Assembly: GCA_963715055.1 (NCBI GenBank)
Contig: CAVQRB010000017.1
Location: 131,316-195,315, forward strand
From: CAVQRB01 sp963715055
GTDB lineage: Bacteria; Pseudomonadota; Alphaproteobacteria; Rhodobacterales; Rhodobacteraceae
DNA: 64,000 bases
Direction: 5' to 3'
Position numbers and translations under genes: made by a program. Shown in pieces: positions 17,871-27,236 of this stretch (positions are counted from its first letter, which is position 1; each line of letters opens with the position of its first letter). The notes below the pieces were generated by a model. That model was not told the origin of the DNA, ran no database searches, and saw only the letters and a list, made by a program, of their open reading frames with translations.

Positions 17871-18476
17871 TCAGGGATTGAGCCGCGACACCGACCAAGG
17901 TGCATCGAGAGTTGCACGGCGCCATGCAAATCGGTCATGCAGGCGGAATTCGCCATCCGCCCAGAATTCGATTTCCAGCGGCTTGATCCGGTATCCACCC
18001 CAGAAGGGCGGTCGTTTCGGATTTGTGCCATGAGTGGTGGCAACCTTGGCAACCTCCGCCATCAGCGCCGCGCGGCTGCTCAGGGGGCGCGACTGCTTCG
18101 ATGCCCAGGCGCCAAGCCGGCTCTTGAGCGAGCGCGTGGCGAAATAGGCATCCGCCGTGGGACCATCCTCGCGGTCGACCAGGCCGCGTACCCGCAGCTG
18201 ACGGCGCAGCGACTTCCAATGCATGACGAAGGCAGCCTTCCCGGCGCTGTCGAGTTCGCGCGCCTTGGCGCTTTCGTAATTGGTATAGAAGACGAAGGCA
18301 TCGGGCTCGACCCCCTTGAGCAGGACCATGCGCGCGTTCGGCAAGCCGCTGGCATCCACCGTGCTCAGGGCGATCGCATTGGGATCGTTGATCTCGCTCG
18401 CTTCTGCTTCCGTCAGCCAGCGTTGCGCGATCTCGAAAGGATCCTCGCCCGCGAATTTGCCTGATCTGTTGTCCAC
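17871..18476 (-). CDS. pdxH: Pyridoxamine 5'-phosphate oxidase
   Basis: The 201-residue FMN flavoprotein oxidises pyridoxine or pyridoxamine 5'-phosphate to pyridoxal phosphate. Family blocks appear in order: DPFEIAQRWLTEAEASEIND, NARMVLLKGV (FMN-binding RxVLLK), FVFYTNYESAKARELD, AAFVMHWKSLRRQLRVRG, YFATRSLKSRLGAWASKQS, and the C-terminal WGGYRIKPLEIEFW with the closing RLNP. This is the full-length bacterial form. It diverges from fabI across a 154-base spacer. Both aminotransferases in this window depend on its product. Confidence 0.95.
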   Translation of the reverse strand: MDNRSGKFAGEDPFEIAQRWLTEAEASEINDPNAIALSTVDASGLPNARMVLLKGVEPDAFVFYTNYESAKARELDSAGKAAFVMHWKSLRRQLRVRGLVDREDGPTADAYFATRSLKSRLGAWASKQSRPLSSRAALMAEVAKVATTHGTNPKRPPFWGGYRIKPLEIEFWADGEFRLHDRFAWRRATLDAPWSVSRLNP

Positions 18477-18630
18477 ACCCTATTCCTTCCTGACGTTATG
18501 TTGCAGGATTTGGCCGACGGCGCGCAAAGGTCAAGAGCGACGCTTCGCTCGGATGCGCGCTTGATGGGCCCCGCGCAATCGCCTAAAGGTCACAGGGTCA
18601 AGGACAAGACAAAGGGATCTGGGGAACTGC

Positions 18631-19437
18631 ATGGGAAACGATCTTCTGGCGGGAAAACGCGGCCTCATCATGGGGCTGGCCAACGACAAATCCATTGCCT
18701 GGGGGATCGCCAAGACCTGTGCCGAAGCCGGGGCCGAGCTTGCCTTTTCCTATCAGGGGGAGGCGTTGAAAAAGCGCGTCGACCCGCTCGCAGCACAGGT
18801 TGGCAGCGACTTGGTATTGCCCTGCGATGTCGGTGACGAGGCCTCGATGGATGCGCTCTTCGCCGCGTTGAAGGAGCGCTGGGGGACACTGGATTTCATC
18901 GTGCATGCCATCGGTTTCTCGGACAAGAACGAGCTGCGCGGACGCTACGTGGACACCAGCCGCGCCAATTTCGCGATGTCGATGGATATTTCCGTCTATT
19001 CCTTCACCGCCGTCGTGCAGCGCGCCGAGAAGATGATGAACCCGGGCGGCTCCTGCCTGACGCTCACCTATTACGGTGCCGAAAAGGTCATGCCGCATTA
19101 CAACGTGATGGGCGTGGCCAAGGCGGCGCTGGAGGCTTCCGTGAAATATCTCGCCGAGGATCTCGGCAAGGACGGCATCCGCGTCAATGCGATCTCCGCC
19201 GGGCCGATCAAGACCCTTGCCGCGAGCGGTATCGGCGACTTCCGCTACATCATGAAATGGAACGAGTACAATTCGCCCCTGCGCCGCAACGTGACGACCG
19301 AAGACGTGGGCAAGGCCGCCCTCTTCCTGCTGTCCGATCTGGGGTCCGGCACGACGGGCGAGAACCTGCATGTGGACGCAGGCTATCACGTGGTCGGCAT
19401 GAAGGCGGTGGATGCGCCCGACATGAGCAAGGAATGA
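18631..19437 (+). CDS. fabI: Enoyl-[acyl-carrier-protein] reductase (NADH)
   Basis: The 268-residue short-chain dehydrogenase-type enzyme catalyses the last step of each fatty-acid elongation cycle. It starts with the FabI-type GKRGLIMGLANDKSIAWGIA (variant glycine-rich NAD site) and has the catalytic pair in TYYGAEKVMPHYNVMGVAK, with the Tyr-X6-Lys spacing specific to FabI. The SAGPIKTLAASGI segment follows near residue 190. The gene heads a tight operon with the LysE-family exporter (start four bases after this stop) and gpt. A GGGGAA-type ribosome-binding site precedes the ATG. Confidence 0.96.
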   Translation: MGNDLLAGKRGLIMGLANDKSIAWGIAKTCAEAGAELAFSYQGEALKKRVDPLAAQVGSDLVLPCDVGDEASMDALFAALKERWGTLDFIVHAIGFSDKNELRGRYVDTSRANFAMSMDISVYSFTAVVQRAEKMMNPGGSCLTLTYYGAEKVMPHYNVMGVAKAALEASVKYLAEDLGKDGIRVNAISAGPIKTLAASGIGDFRYIMKWNEYNSPLRRNVTTEDVGKAALFLLSDLGSGTTGENLHVDAGYHVVGMKAVDAPDMSKE

Positions 19438-19441
19438 GCCT

Positions 19442-20059
19442 GTGAGCGATCTGACCTCGGCCCAGGTGATCGCCTTCAACCTGACGCTGCTGGCGGCGAT
19501 GGCCTCGCCCGGCCCCGCCTTCCTGCTGGTGCTTCGCAACAGCATCGCCGAAGGGCGGCGCGCCGGCATCCTGACCGGCATCGGCCTGGGGCTCGTCGCG
19601 GCCCTCTGGACGGGCACGGCCCTTCTGGGCCTCGCCGCGGTCTTCGAGATCGTGCCGTGGCTCTACATGGTGATGAAAACGGGTGGCGCGCTCTACCTGA
19701 TCTACCTCGCCTGGGGCATGTGGCGCGGTGCGCGTCAACCGCTGGAGATCGGCTCAGGCAAGGCGCATCGCCGCGCCTTCCGCTCGGGGCTACTGGTCAA
19801 TCTCTCCAACCCCAAGTCGGTGCTCTTTGCCGGTGCCGTGATCGTCGTGATCTTTCCCGCCGGGTTGTCGCTGGGCGACAGCCTGCTGATTGTGGCAAAC
19901 CATCTTGCCGTGGAAATCAGCGTCTACACGGCCATGGCCTTCGGTCTTTCCAGCCCGCCTGCCCGCGCCGCCTACCTCCGCCTCAAGCTCTGGGCGGACC
20001 GGATCGCCGCGGGCATCATGGGGGCCCTCGGCTTGCGTCTTCTGTTCGAAAGGTCATGA
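19442..20059 (+). CDS. LysE/RhtB family amino-acid exporter
   Basis: This 205-residue inner-membrane protein has about six hydrophobic helices. The N-terminal block AMASPGPAFLLVLRNSIAEGRRAGILTG contains the conserved PGP and the Gly-rich stretch of the LysE/RhtB superfamily, and LLVNLSNPKSVLF is the second family block (N-PK). Members export amino acids or related small molecules by proton exchange. I use the GTG at 19442, four bases after fabI. The stop is one base before gpt, so the three genes are co-transcribed. The cargo cannot be deduced. Confidence 0.88.
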   Translation: MSDLTSAQVIAFNLTLLAAMASPGPAFLLVLRNSIAEGRRAGILTGIGLGLVAALWTGTALLGLAAVFEIVPWLYMVMKTGGALYLIYLAWGMWRGARQPLEIGSGKAHRRAFRSGLLVNLSNPKSVLFAGAVIVVIFPAGLSLGDSLLIVANHLAVEISVYTAMAFGLSSPPARAAYLRLKLWADRIAAGIMGALGLRLLFERS

Positions 20060-20060
20060 C

Positions 20061-20576
20061 ATGAATGCCAAGGATCCGGGCCGCCTGCCCCATGAGAAGG
20101 GTTTCCACATCAGCTGGGACCAGATTCACCGCGACAGCCGGGCGCTGGCCTGGCGGCTCGACGGGCAAGGACCGGACGGCGGCGGGTGGCGCGCGATCGT
20201 CGCGATCACCCGTGGCGGCATGGCACCGGCGATGATCGTCGCACGAGAACTCGACGTGCGGACCATCGACACCATCTCGATCAAGTCCTACGACCGTCAG
20301 AAACAATCGGAGACGGTCGTGCTCAAGGCACCGGATGCGACCCTGATGGGCGATGGCACGGGAATCCTGATCGTTGATGACCTCGTGGACAGCGGCAAGA
20401 CCCTTGAAGTCGTCCGCAAAATGTACCCCAAGGCGCATTTCGCGACCGTCTACGCAAAGCCCAAGGGGCGGCCGCAGGTCGATACCTTCATCACCGAAGT
20501 GAGCCAGGACACCTGGATCTTCTTCCCCTGGGACATGGCCTTGCAATACGTGGAACCCTACCGCGGCACCGACTGA
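20061..20576 (+). CDS. gpt: Xanthine-guanine phosphoribosyltransferase
   Basis: The 171-residue cytoplasmic enzyme salvages xanthine and guanine by attaching phosphoribose from PRPP. The type I PRTase signature is ILIVDDLVDSGKT near residues 98-110. The loop VAITRGGMAPAMIVARELDVR near residues 45-65 binds pyrophosphate. The C-terminal WIFFPWDMALQYVEPYRG contacts the purine, as in E. coli Gpt, including the W-D pair. The ATG at 20061 is one base after the lysE stop and gives the normal family length, so longer versions of the frame are not needed. Confidence 0.92.
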   Translation: MNAKDPGRLPHEKGFHISWDQIHRDSRALAWRLDGQGPDGGGWRAIVAITRGGMAPAMIVARELDVRTIDTISIKSYDRQKQSETVVLKAPDATLMGDGTGILIVDDLVDSGKTLEVVRKMYPKAHFATVYAKPKGRPQVDTFITEVSQDTWIFFPWDMALQYVEPYRGTD

Positions 20577-20719
20577 TCGCGCCTGAGGGCGCCGGGTCAT
20601 CGGCGTCCGGGTGGGCTCGGCAAGGACCTGTCACGCGGTTGAAAGTCGCTTGCCAAAACGCACGGCCTGTGGAAACTCGAAGATCAGAAAATCGATCGGT
20701 CTGAAGGGTGGAGCACGCG

Positions 20720-21382
20720 ATGGGCCTCTTGTTTCTGGCGGTCGCCGGCATTGCGGTGATCATGGTCGCGGTGAGCCTGCTGCGAGGCCCTGTAAAACTC
20801 TCGCTTCTCACCGGTCAGGTGACGGGTCTCGGCACCCGGTCGGAAACGACCGTAGAAGGCCATGGCAGTGGCTATGGACCCGGTCCGGTATCGGTCACGC
20901 TGACCTCGAATACGACCACGCACCGCGAGTTTTTCCTGCGAGATGATAAGGGCATCGAAACGCCGATCCATGTCTGGGGCTTCGATCTTCCGCTCGCAAA
21001 CGGACAGACCGCGACGATGATCCGCGCCCAGAGCAGCGCGGGGTCGCGCCACGCGGCGCTGGTCAATCATGCAACCCGGCGGTCGACCCACCTGTGGAAC
21101 AGCCCGACGGAGGTTCTGGTGGGATGCGGCGCGGCGTCGGCCACCTGGCTTCTCTGGGTTCAGGCGGCAGCGATTGCGGTGGCGATATGCTACGGGCTGG
21201 CCGCCGCATGGGATACCTCGGTCACGGGCGCGATGATCCCCGCTTTCGTGCCGGTGACAGTGCTCGCCGCGGCGCTCTTGCTGATCCTGCGGCGCCTGCG
21301 GGCGGGCCGGCTGGCGCGCCGCGTGATGGCGCGCGAACGCGAGGTGCTTGAAGCCGTTGCAGCGCGGCAAATTCCGGCCTGA
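20720..21382 (+). CDS. Hypothetical membrane protein with three predicted helices
   Basis: I do not recognise this 220-residue protein. A hydrophobic helix occupies about residues 2-20. A roughly 110-residue, Thr/Ser-rich, beta-looking part follows (TVEGHGSGYGPGPVSVTLTS to NSPTEVLVG). Two further helices lie near 140-160 and 170-190, and a very basic tail, LRRLRAGRLARRVMARER, ends the protein. That arrangement fits an inner-membrane protein with a domain on one face and a positive cytoplasmic end. GGTGGAG lies seven bases before the ATG at 20720, which is better placed than the GTG at 20708. It is isolated between gpt and an aminotransferase. Confidence 0.7.
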   Translation: MGLLFLAVAGIAVIMVAVSLLRGPVKLSLLTGQVTGLGTRSETTVEGHGSGYGPGPVSVTLTSNTTTHREFFLRDDKGIETPIHVWGFDLPLANGQTATMIRAQSSAGSRHAALVNHATRRSTHLWNSPTEVLVGCGAASATWLLWVQAAAIAVAICYGLAAAWDTSVTGAMIPAFVPVTVLAAALLLILRRLRAGRLARRVMAREREVLEAVAARQIPA

Positions 21383-21438
21383 GCACTGGCCATACCCCTC
21401 GCGCTGTGGCAGGACAGTTCCGATATCTCAAGCCCCGG

Positions 21439-22623
21439 ATGCAGACCATGAGCCTTTCGCGCACCGCCACGACCTTCGCGCCCCCTGTCATGGAGGCGCG
21501 CCGCTGGCTCAGCGGCGTCAGCTTTCCGGCAGACCGCCCCCTGATCAATGTCTCGCAGGCCGCACCCGTCGAGCCGCCACCTGCGGCCTTGCGGCAGGTG
21601 ATGGCCGATGTGGCGCTGACCCGCGATGACGCGCATCTCTATGGCCCGGTGCTGGGTCTGCCGGAGTTGCGCGACACGCTGGCCCATCGCACCGCCGCGA
21701 TCTATGGCGGCGCGGTGTCTGCCGATCAGGTGGCGATCACCTCGGGCTGCAATCAGGCTTTCGCGGCGGTGATCGCAACCCTCTGCGGGGAAGGCGACGA
21801 GGTGATCCTGCCCACGCCCTGGTACTTCAATCACAAGATGTGGCTCGACATGTCGGGCGTGGTTTCGGTCGCCCTGCGGACGGAAGAAGACCTGTTGCCC
21901 GATCCCGAGCGCGCGGCGACGCTGATCACGCCGCGCACCAAAGCCATTGCGCTGGTGTCGCCGAACAACCCCGCCGGGGTGGAATATCCCGCCGGGCTGA
22001 TCGCGGCCTTTTTCGATCTGGCCCGCCGGCATGGCATCGCGCTCATTCTCGATGAGACCTACCGCGATTTTCACAGTGCCACGGGCGCGCCGCACCCTCT
22101 TTTCGAGGACCCCGACTGGAGCGATACGCTCGTGCACCTCTATTCCTTTTCCAAGGCCTACCGGCTCACCGGGCATCGGGTCGGTGCGGTCGTGACCTCC
22201 CGGGAACGGCTGGCGGAGGTCGAGAAGTTCCTAGACACCGTGGCCATCTGCCCCGCGCAGATCGGCCAGCACGCGGCGCTCTGGGGCATGCAGAACCTGA
22301 CCCAGTGGCTTGCGGGCGAACGGCAGGAGATCCTGACGCGCCGCGCCGCGATCGAGACCGGCTTTCCGCGTCTTGACGCGCTTGGCTGGCGGCTTCTCGG
22401 CGTTGGCGCCTATTTCGCCTATGTGGCCCATCCCTTTGAAAAAAGCTCCGCCGATCTGGCACAGCAAATGGTGCGGGATCAGGGCATTCTCTGCCTGCCG
22501 GGGACGATGTTCTGCCCTGAGAACGACCCCGAGGGGGCGAACCAGTTGCGCATCGCCTTCGCCAATCTCGACGCGCCGGGCATCGGCGTGCTTTTCGAGC
22601 GGCTGGCACAGATCAGGGCATGA
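21439..22623 (+). CDS. PLP-dependent aminotransferase, class I/II
   Basis: The 394 residues show the class I aminotransferase blocks: PLINVSQAAP, the GLPELRDTLAHRTAAIYGG region, VAITSGCNQAFAAVI, ALVSPNNPAGVEYP, IALILDETYRDFHS and the lysine block YSFSKAYRLTGHRVGAV. A final block, NQLRIAFANLD, carries the carboxylate-binding Arg. It differs from the enzyme at 7999-9174 in all variable regions, so it is not a recent duplicate. I take the ATG at 21439 (MQTMSLSRTATTF) because upstream residues do not look coding. It precedes ppiD-trpE by 83 bases; a role in aromatic amino-acid metabolism is possible but unproven. Confidence 0.85.
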   Translation: MQTMSLSRTATTFAPPVMEARRWLSGVSFPADRPLINVSQAAPVEPPPAALRQVMADVALTRDDAHLYGPVLGLPELRDTLAHRTAAIYGGAVSADQVAITSGCNQAFAAVIATLCGEGDEVILPTPWYFNHKMWLDMSGVVSVALRTEEDLLPDPERAATLITPRTKAIALVSPNNPAGVEYPAGLIAAFFDLARRHGIALILDETYRDFHSATGAPHPLFEDPDWSDTLVHLYSFSKAYRLTGHRVGAVVTSRERLAEVEKFLDTVAICPAQIGQHAALWGMQNLTQWLAGERQEILTRRAAIETGFPRLDALGWRLLGVGAYFAYVAHPFEKSSADLAQQMVRDQGILCLPGTMFCPENDPEGANQLRIAFANLDAPGIGVLFERLAQIRA

Positions 22624-22706
22624 TGTTCTGGGCTCTTGCCCCGGTCCGGCGCACCGCATAGATAGGTCGCCAACGCGAGAAAAAGCGCAAGGCGCGAAGG
22701 GTGGAT

Positions 22707-24545
22707 ATGGCCAAGGGTTCAAGCATTTCGAAAACCGCTGTCTGGATTTTGCTGGGTCTTCTGATCCTTGGTCTCGCGGGTTTCGGCGCCACCAATCTCT
22801 CGGGGACGATCCGGACCATCGGGACGGTCGGTGACAAGAGCCTCTCCATCGATACCTATGCCCGCCAGTTGCAGCAGGAAATGCGCGCCGTGGAGACACA
22901 GACGCGGCAGCCTCTGAGTTTTGCCCAGGCCCAGGAGATGGGGCTTGATCGCGCCGTGCTGCAACGCTTCGTCTCGAACCGGGCGCTCGATCATGAAGCC
23001 GCCGAGCTTGGTCTTTCCGTCGGGGATGAGGCGCTGCGCGACAGGATCCTAGAGATTTCGGCCTTCCAGGGCGTGGACGGGCAGTTCGACCGCGAAGGCT
23101 ACCGCTTCGCGCTGGAGCAAAGCGGGCTGACCGAGGCGGAGTTCGAAACGCAAGTGCGCGAAGAACTGGCGCGCACCCTGGTGCAAGGGGCGGTTGCGAG
23201 CGGCGTCGCCATGCCGCAGACCTATGCCGACACGCTGATCAACTACGTTGCGGAACGTCGCACCTTCCTGTGGACGCGGCTTGACGAGGCAGATCTCGAT
23301 ACGCCTCTCGCCGACCCCGACGAGGCAACACTCGAGGCCCATTACGCGGCCAATCCGGCCGATTTCACCCTGCCGGAAACCAAACGCATCACCTACGCAT
23401 GGCTGAGCCCGGATGCGCTTTTGGACGAGGTCGAGATCGACGAGGCAATCCTGCGCGAAGCCTATGCGGCGCGGGAGGCGGAGTTCAATCAGCCCGAGCG
23501 TCGCCTGATCGAGCGGCTGGCCTTTCTCGACGAGACCGCAGCGTCGGAAGCGAAAGCCTCGCTCGAGGTCGGCAATGAGTTCGACGCGCTGGTGACCGAG
23601 CGCGGCCTTACGCTGGCGGATATCGACATGGGCGATGTGGCGCAGGCCGATCTCGGCGAAGCAGGGGCCGCGGTATTCGCGGCTACGGTCGGTGACGTGG
23701 TGGGCCCCCTGCCCAGCACCCTCGGCCCGGCACTTTACCGCGTCAACGGCGTCCTGCCGGCGATCGACACCAGCTTCGAGGAAGCCCTGCCAGAGCTGCG
23801 TCCGCAGGTGGCCGCCGACCGCGCGATCAGGCTGGTGGAGGCACAGGCGCAGAGCTTTGATGACATGCTCGCCGGCGGCGCCACGCTTGAGGAACTCGAC
23901 GCCGAAACAGACATGGTGCTCGGCAAGATCGACTGGAACGAGCAGAGCGTCGAGGAGATCGCCGCCTATCAGGTCTTCCGCGAGGCGGCAGCGGCGCTCA
24001 CCGACAACGATTTCCCGGCGATCGAACAGCTTGACGACGGCGGGATCTTCGCCATGCGTCTTGACGAGGTTCTGCCGCAGCGCCCCGCACCTTTCGCCGA
24101 TGTGCGCGACGACGTGCTGGCGCACTGGCGCACCGCCGAGGTGGCTCGCCTTCTGGACACACAGGTGCAGGCTCTGCTGCCGCAGCTGACGGAAGGCGCA
24201 AGCTTCAGCAGCCTTGGCTTTGACTCCTTGCGCGAAGATGGCCGCATCCGGAGCGATTTCATCCCCGGCACGCCGGATGGCTTCATGACGGCGGTGTTCG
24301 ATATGGCGCAAGGCGAAGTCCGGATCATCGCGGACGACGGCGGCGTGGTACTTGTGCGCCTCGACATCATCGAGGGCCCCGAAGAAGGTGGCCAGACCGA
24401 GGCGTTCAGGCAGCAGCTGGCCAATCAGGCCTCTCAGGCGCTGGCGCAGGATCTCTTCGAGATCTTCAACGCCGATGTGCTGCTGCGCGCCAATCCGCAG
24501 ATCAACCAGCAGGCCATTCAGGCCGTGCATGTGAATTTCAACTGA
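22707..24545 (+). CDS. Periplasmic peptidyl-prolyl isomerase / chaperone (PpiD/SurA-like)
   Basis: This 612-residue protein has one N-terminal membrane anchor (VWILLGLLILGLAGFGA, about residues 11-27) and a large periplasmic part, the topology of PpiD. The SurA-like N-terminal chaperone region includes QLQQEMRAVETQTRQPLSFA and VLQRFVSNRALDHEAAELG. The parvulin-type domain follows near residues 240-350 (LDEVEIDEAILREAYAARE and a degenerate GDVVGPLPS). It assists folding of secreted and outer-membrane proteins. The ATG at 22707 has GAAGG six bases upstream; a GTG at 22701 is the alternative. The stop is four bases before trpE, a coupling I recall from other Rhodobacterales. Confidence 0.85.
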   Translation: MAKGSSISKTAVWILLGLLILGLAGFGATNLSGTIRTIGTVGDKSLSIDTYARQLQQEMRAVETQTRQPLSFAQAQEMGLDRAVLQRFVSNRALDHEAAELGLSVGDEALRDRILEISAFQGVDGQFDREGYRFALEQSGLTEAEFETQVREELARTLVQGAVASGVAMPQTYADTLINYVAERRTFLWTRLDEADLDTPLADPDEATLEAHYAANPADFTLPETKRITYAWLSPDALLDEVEIDEAILREAYAAREAEFNQPERRLIERLAFLDETAASEAKASLEVGNEFDALVTERGLTLADIDMGDVAQADLGEAGAAVFAATVGDVVGPLPSTLGPALYRVNGVLPAIDTSFEEALPELRPQVAADRAIRLVEAQAQSFDDMLAGGATLEELDAETDMVLGKIDWNEQSVEEIAAYQVFREAAAALTDNDFPAIEQLDDGGIFAMRLDEVLPQRPAPFADVRDDVLAHWRTAEVARLLDTQVQALLPQLTEGASFSSLGFDSLREDGRIRSDFIPGTPDGFMTAVFDMAQGEVRIIADDGGVVLVRLDIIEGPEEGGQTEAFRQQLANQASQALAQDLFEIFNADVLLRANPQINQQAIQAVHVNFN

Positions 24546-24549
24546 CCAG

Positions 24550-26061
24550 ATGGCGCTGACCCCCGATTTCGAGCGTTTCGCCAGCGCCTACGCCGAGGGG
24601 CGCAACCAGATCGTCTACACGCGTCTGGCTGCCGATCTCGACACGCCGGTGTCGCTGATGCTGAAGCTCACGGGCGGGGCGGAGAACGCCTTCGTGCTTG
24701 AGTCCGTGACAGGCGGCGAGGTGCGCGGGCGCTATTCGATCATCGGCATGAAGCCTGACCTGATCTGGCGTTGCCGGGGCGAGACGAGCGAAGTGAACCG
24801 CGCCGCGCGCTATGATGCGGAGGATTTCAGGCCGCTCGATGGCAATCCGCTCGACACGCTGCGCACGCTGCTGGCCGAAAGCCGGATCGAGTTGCCCGAT
24901 GATCTGCCGCAGGCAGCGGCGGGTCTCTTCGGCTATCTCGGCTATGACATGGTGCGGCTGGTCGAGCATCTGCCGGATGTGAACCCCGATCCCTTGGGCC
25001 TGCCGGACGCGATCATGCTGCGCCCTTCCGTGGTCGCGGTGCTCGATGGCGTCAAGGGCGAGGTCACCGTGGTCTCCCCGGCCTGGGTCTCCGAAGGGCA
25101 GTCCGCCCGTGCGGCCTATGCGCAGGCCGCCGAGCGGGTGATGGACGCCGTGCGCGACCTCGAACGCGCGATCCCTTCGGCCACCCGAAATCTCGGCGAG
25201 GCGGAAGCGCCCGCAGAGCCGGTGAGCAATTTCTCCCACGAAGGCTACAAGGCCGCAGTCGAGAAGGCCAAGGATTACATCCGCGCCGGCGACATCTTCC
25301 AGGTGGTCCCGGCGCAGCGCTGGACGCAAGCGTTCCGGCTCGAACCCTTCGCGCTCTACCGCTCGCTCAGGCGCACCAACCCTTCGCCCTTCATGTTCTA
25401 TTTCAACTTCGGCGGCTTTCAGGTGATCGGAGCGAGCCCCGAGATTCTCGTGCGCGTCTTCGGCAATGAAGTCACCATCCGGCCGATTGCCGGCACCCGG
25501 CCGCGCGGGGCGACGCCCGAAGAAGACAATGCGCTCGAAGCCGATCTGCTGGCGGACAAGAAGGAGTTGGCCGAACACCTGATGCTGCTCGATCTGGGGC
25601 GCAATGACGTGGGCCGCGTGGCGCGCATCGGCACGGTGCGACCGACCGAAGAATTCATCGTGGAACGCTACAGCCATGTGATGCACATCGTCTCCAACGT
25701 CGTGGGCGAGTTGAAGGAAGGCGCGGACGCACTCGATGCCTTCTTCGCCGGCATGCCCGCAGGCACCGTCTCGGGCGCACCAAAAGTCCGCGCGATGGAG
25801 ATCATCGACGAGCTGGAGCCGGAAAAGCGCGGCGTCTACGGCGGCGGCGTGGGCTATTTCAGCGCGGGCGGCGACATGGACATGTGCATCGCGCTGCGCA
25901 CCGCCGTGGTGCAGGATCAGAAACTCTACATCCAGGCGGGTGGCGGTGTGGTCTATGACAGCGACCCGGAGGCCGAATACCAGGAGACGGTGCACAAATC
26001 CAACGCGATCCGCCGCGCCGCCGCCGACGCCGCGCGCTTCAGCGGACAGGGGAACGGCTGA
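24550..26061 (+). CDS. trpE: Anthranilate synthase component I
   Basis: The 503-residue enzyme makes anthranilate from chorismate with ammonia from TrpG, the first step to tryptophan. The N-terminal regulatory domain includes LESVTGGEVRGRYSIIG, whose LLES-like motif and nearby residues bind feedback-inhibiting tryptophan. The chorismate-binding domain shows DIFQVVPAQRW, GASPEILVRV, IRPIAGTRPRG, LMLLDLGRNDVGRV, FAGMPAGTVSGAPKVRAMEI and the closing YIQAGGGVVYDSDPEAEY. It starts four bases after ppiD and is followed within two bases by the aspartoacylase-like gene. Its partner trpG lies 3.3 kb downstream in a separate unit. Confidence 0.97.
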   Translation: MALTPDFERFASAYAEGRNQIVYTRLAADLDTPVSLMLKLTGGAENAFVLESVTGGEVRGRYSIIGMKPDLIWRCRGETSEVNRAARYDAEDFRPLDGNPLDTLRTLLAESRIELPDDLPQAAAGLFGYLGYDMVRLVEHLPDVNPDPLGLPDAIMLRPSVVAVLDGVKGEVTVVSPAWVSEGQSARAAYAQAAERVMDAVRDLERAIPSATRNLGEAEAPAEPVSNFSHEGYKAAVEKAKDYIRAGDIFQVVPAQRWTQAFRLEPFALYRSLRRTNPSPFMFYFNFGGFQVIGASPEILVRVFGNEVTIRPIAGTRPRGATPEEDNALEADLLADKKELAEHLMLLDLGRNDVGRVARIGTVRPTEEFIVERYSHVMHIVSNVVGELKEGADALDAFFAGMPAGTVSGAPKVRAMEIIDELEPEKRGVYGGGVGYFSAGGDMDMCIALRTAVVQDQKLYIQAGGGVVYDSDPEAEYQETVHKSNAIRRAAADAARFSGQGNG

Positions 26062-26063
26062 TC

Positions 26064-27101
26064 ATGCCGCGCGCGCCTTTCGACATCGCGGGCGCGCAGA
26101 TTGCTGCCGGAGAGGTCCGGACCGTCGAGATCCCTGTCTCCACCCTGCCCGACCACACGCCGGTGAACCTTTCGGTGCAGGTGCGCCACGGGCGGCGTGC
26201 GGGCCCGGTGATGTTCGTCTCGGCCGCCGTACACGGCGACGAGGTGATCGGCGTGGAGATCGTGCGCCGCCTGCTGCGCGCGCCGCAACTCGCGGGCCTG
26301 CGCGGCACGCTGCTCGTGGTGCCCGTGGTCAACAGCTTCGGCTTTCTCAATCGTTCGCGCTACCTGCCCGACCGGCGCGATCTGAACCGCTGCTTTCCGG
26401 GTCACAGATCGGGCTCACTGGGCTCGCGGCTGGCCTACATCTTTCTCAACGAGGTCGTGCTGCGCTGCCAGTTCGGGATCGATCTGCACTCCGCCGCGAT
26501 CCACCGCACCAACCTGCCGCAGATCAGGGTCTCGCCCAAGGATGAGGTGACGCACCGGATGGCGATGGCCTTTGGCGCGCCGGTCGTGCTCACCTCGCCG
26601 CTGCGCGATGGCTCCTTGCGGGGGGAGGCTGCGGCGCGCGGCACCTCGGTGCTGCTCTATGAGGCCGGCGAAGGCCTGCGCTTCGATGAAATGGCGGTGC
26701 GCGCCGGTGTCGCGGGGATCCTGCGCGTGATGCGGGATCTCGCGATGCTGCCCGCCAAGGGGATCACCCACGCCAGGGCAAAGCCTTACCTCTGCAAGTC
26801 CTCCACATGGCTGCGCGCACCGGTCGGCGGCCTCCTGCGCACGTTCCGCGGCGAAGGCGAAATGGTCGCCGAGGGCGATCTGCTGGCCACGGTATCCGAT
26901 CCCTTCGGCGGGACCGAGACGAACCTTCTCGCGCCCTCGTCGGGGATATTGATCGGCCGCGCCATCCTGCCCGTGGTGAACGAAGGCGACGCCGTCTTCC
27001 ACCTCGCGGCGTTGAGCCAGCAGGCAGCGGGGGATACCGTCGAAGGCCTCGCGGCACAGCTCGAATCCGATCCGCTCTTCGATGAGGATGAAATCATCTG
27101 A
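26064..27101 (+). CDS. Succinylglutamate desuccinylase/aspartoacylase family metallohydrolase
   Basis: This 345-residue protein is an M14-type zinc hydrolase of the AstE/AspA family. The zinc site is visible: VHGDEVIG (His and Glu), then NRCFPG and the second His in FGIDLHSAAIHRTN. A catalytic Glu is probably in LLYEAGEGLRF. The C-terminal 80 residues form a small beta domain (VGGLLRTFRGEGEMVAEGD) that resembles the biotinyl/lipoyl-like barrel of this family. It sits two bases after trpE, so it is co-transcribed with it. The natural substrate is unknown; N-acyl amino acids are likely for the family. No arginine-catabolism genes are nearby, which argues against a true AstE. Confidence 0.82.
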   Translation: MPRAPFDIAGAQIAAGEVRTVEIPVSTLPDHTPVNLSVQVRHGRRAGPVMFVSAAVHGDEVIGVEIVRRLLRAPQLAGLRGTLLVVPVVNSFGFLNRSRYLPDRRDLNRCFPGHRSGSLGSRLAYIFLNEVVLRCQFGIDLHSAAIHRTNLPQIRVSPKDEVTHRMAMAFGAPVVLTSPLRDGSLRGEAAARGTSVLLYEAGEGLRFDEMAVRAGVAGILRVMRDLAMLPAKGITHARAKPYLCKSSTWLRAPVGGLLRTFRGEGEMVAEGDLLATVSDPFGGTETNLLAPSSGILIGRAILPVVNEGDAVFHLAALSQQAAGDTVEGLAAQLESDPLFDEDEII

Positions 27102-27236
27102 TCTCTGCGGGGATTGGTCCCGTCTGGAACCGGCCGAAGCGATCGCTGAATGGCCTGCAATGACAGAACCATCGGATGACTGCCTGCGGCGGTCGGGGGT
27201 CACCGAAACCCGGCGCGGAAACCCCGGATCAATGGC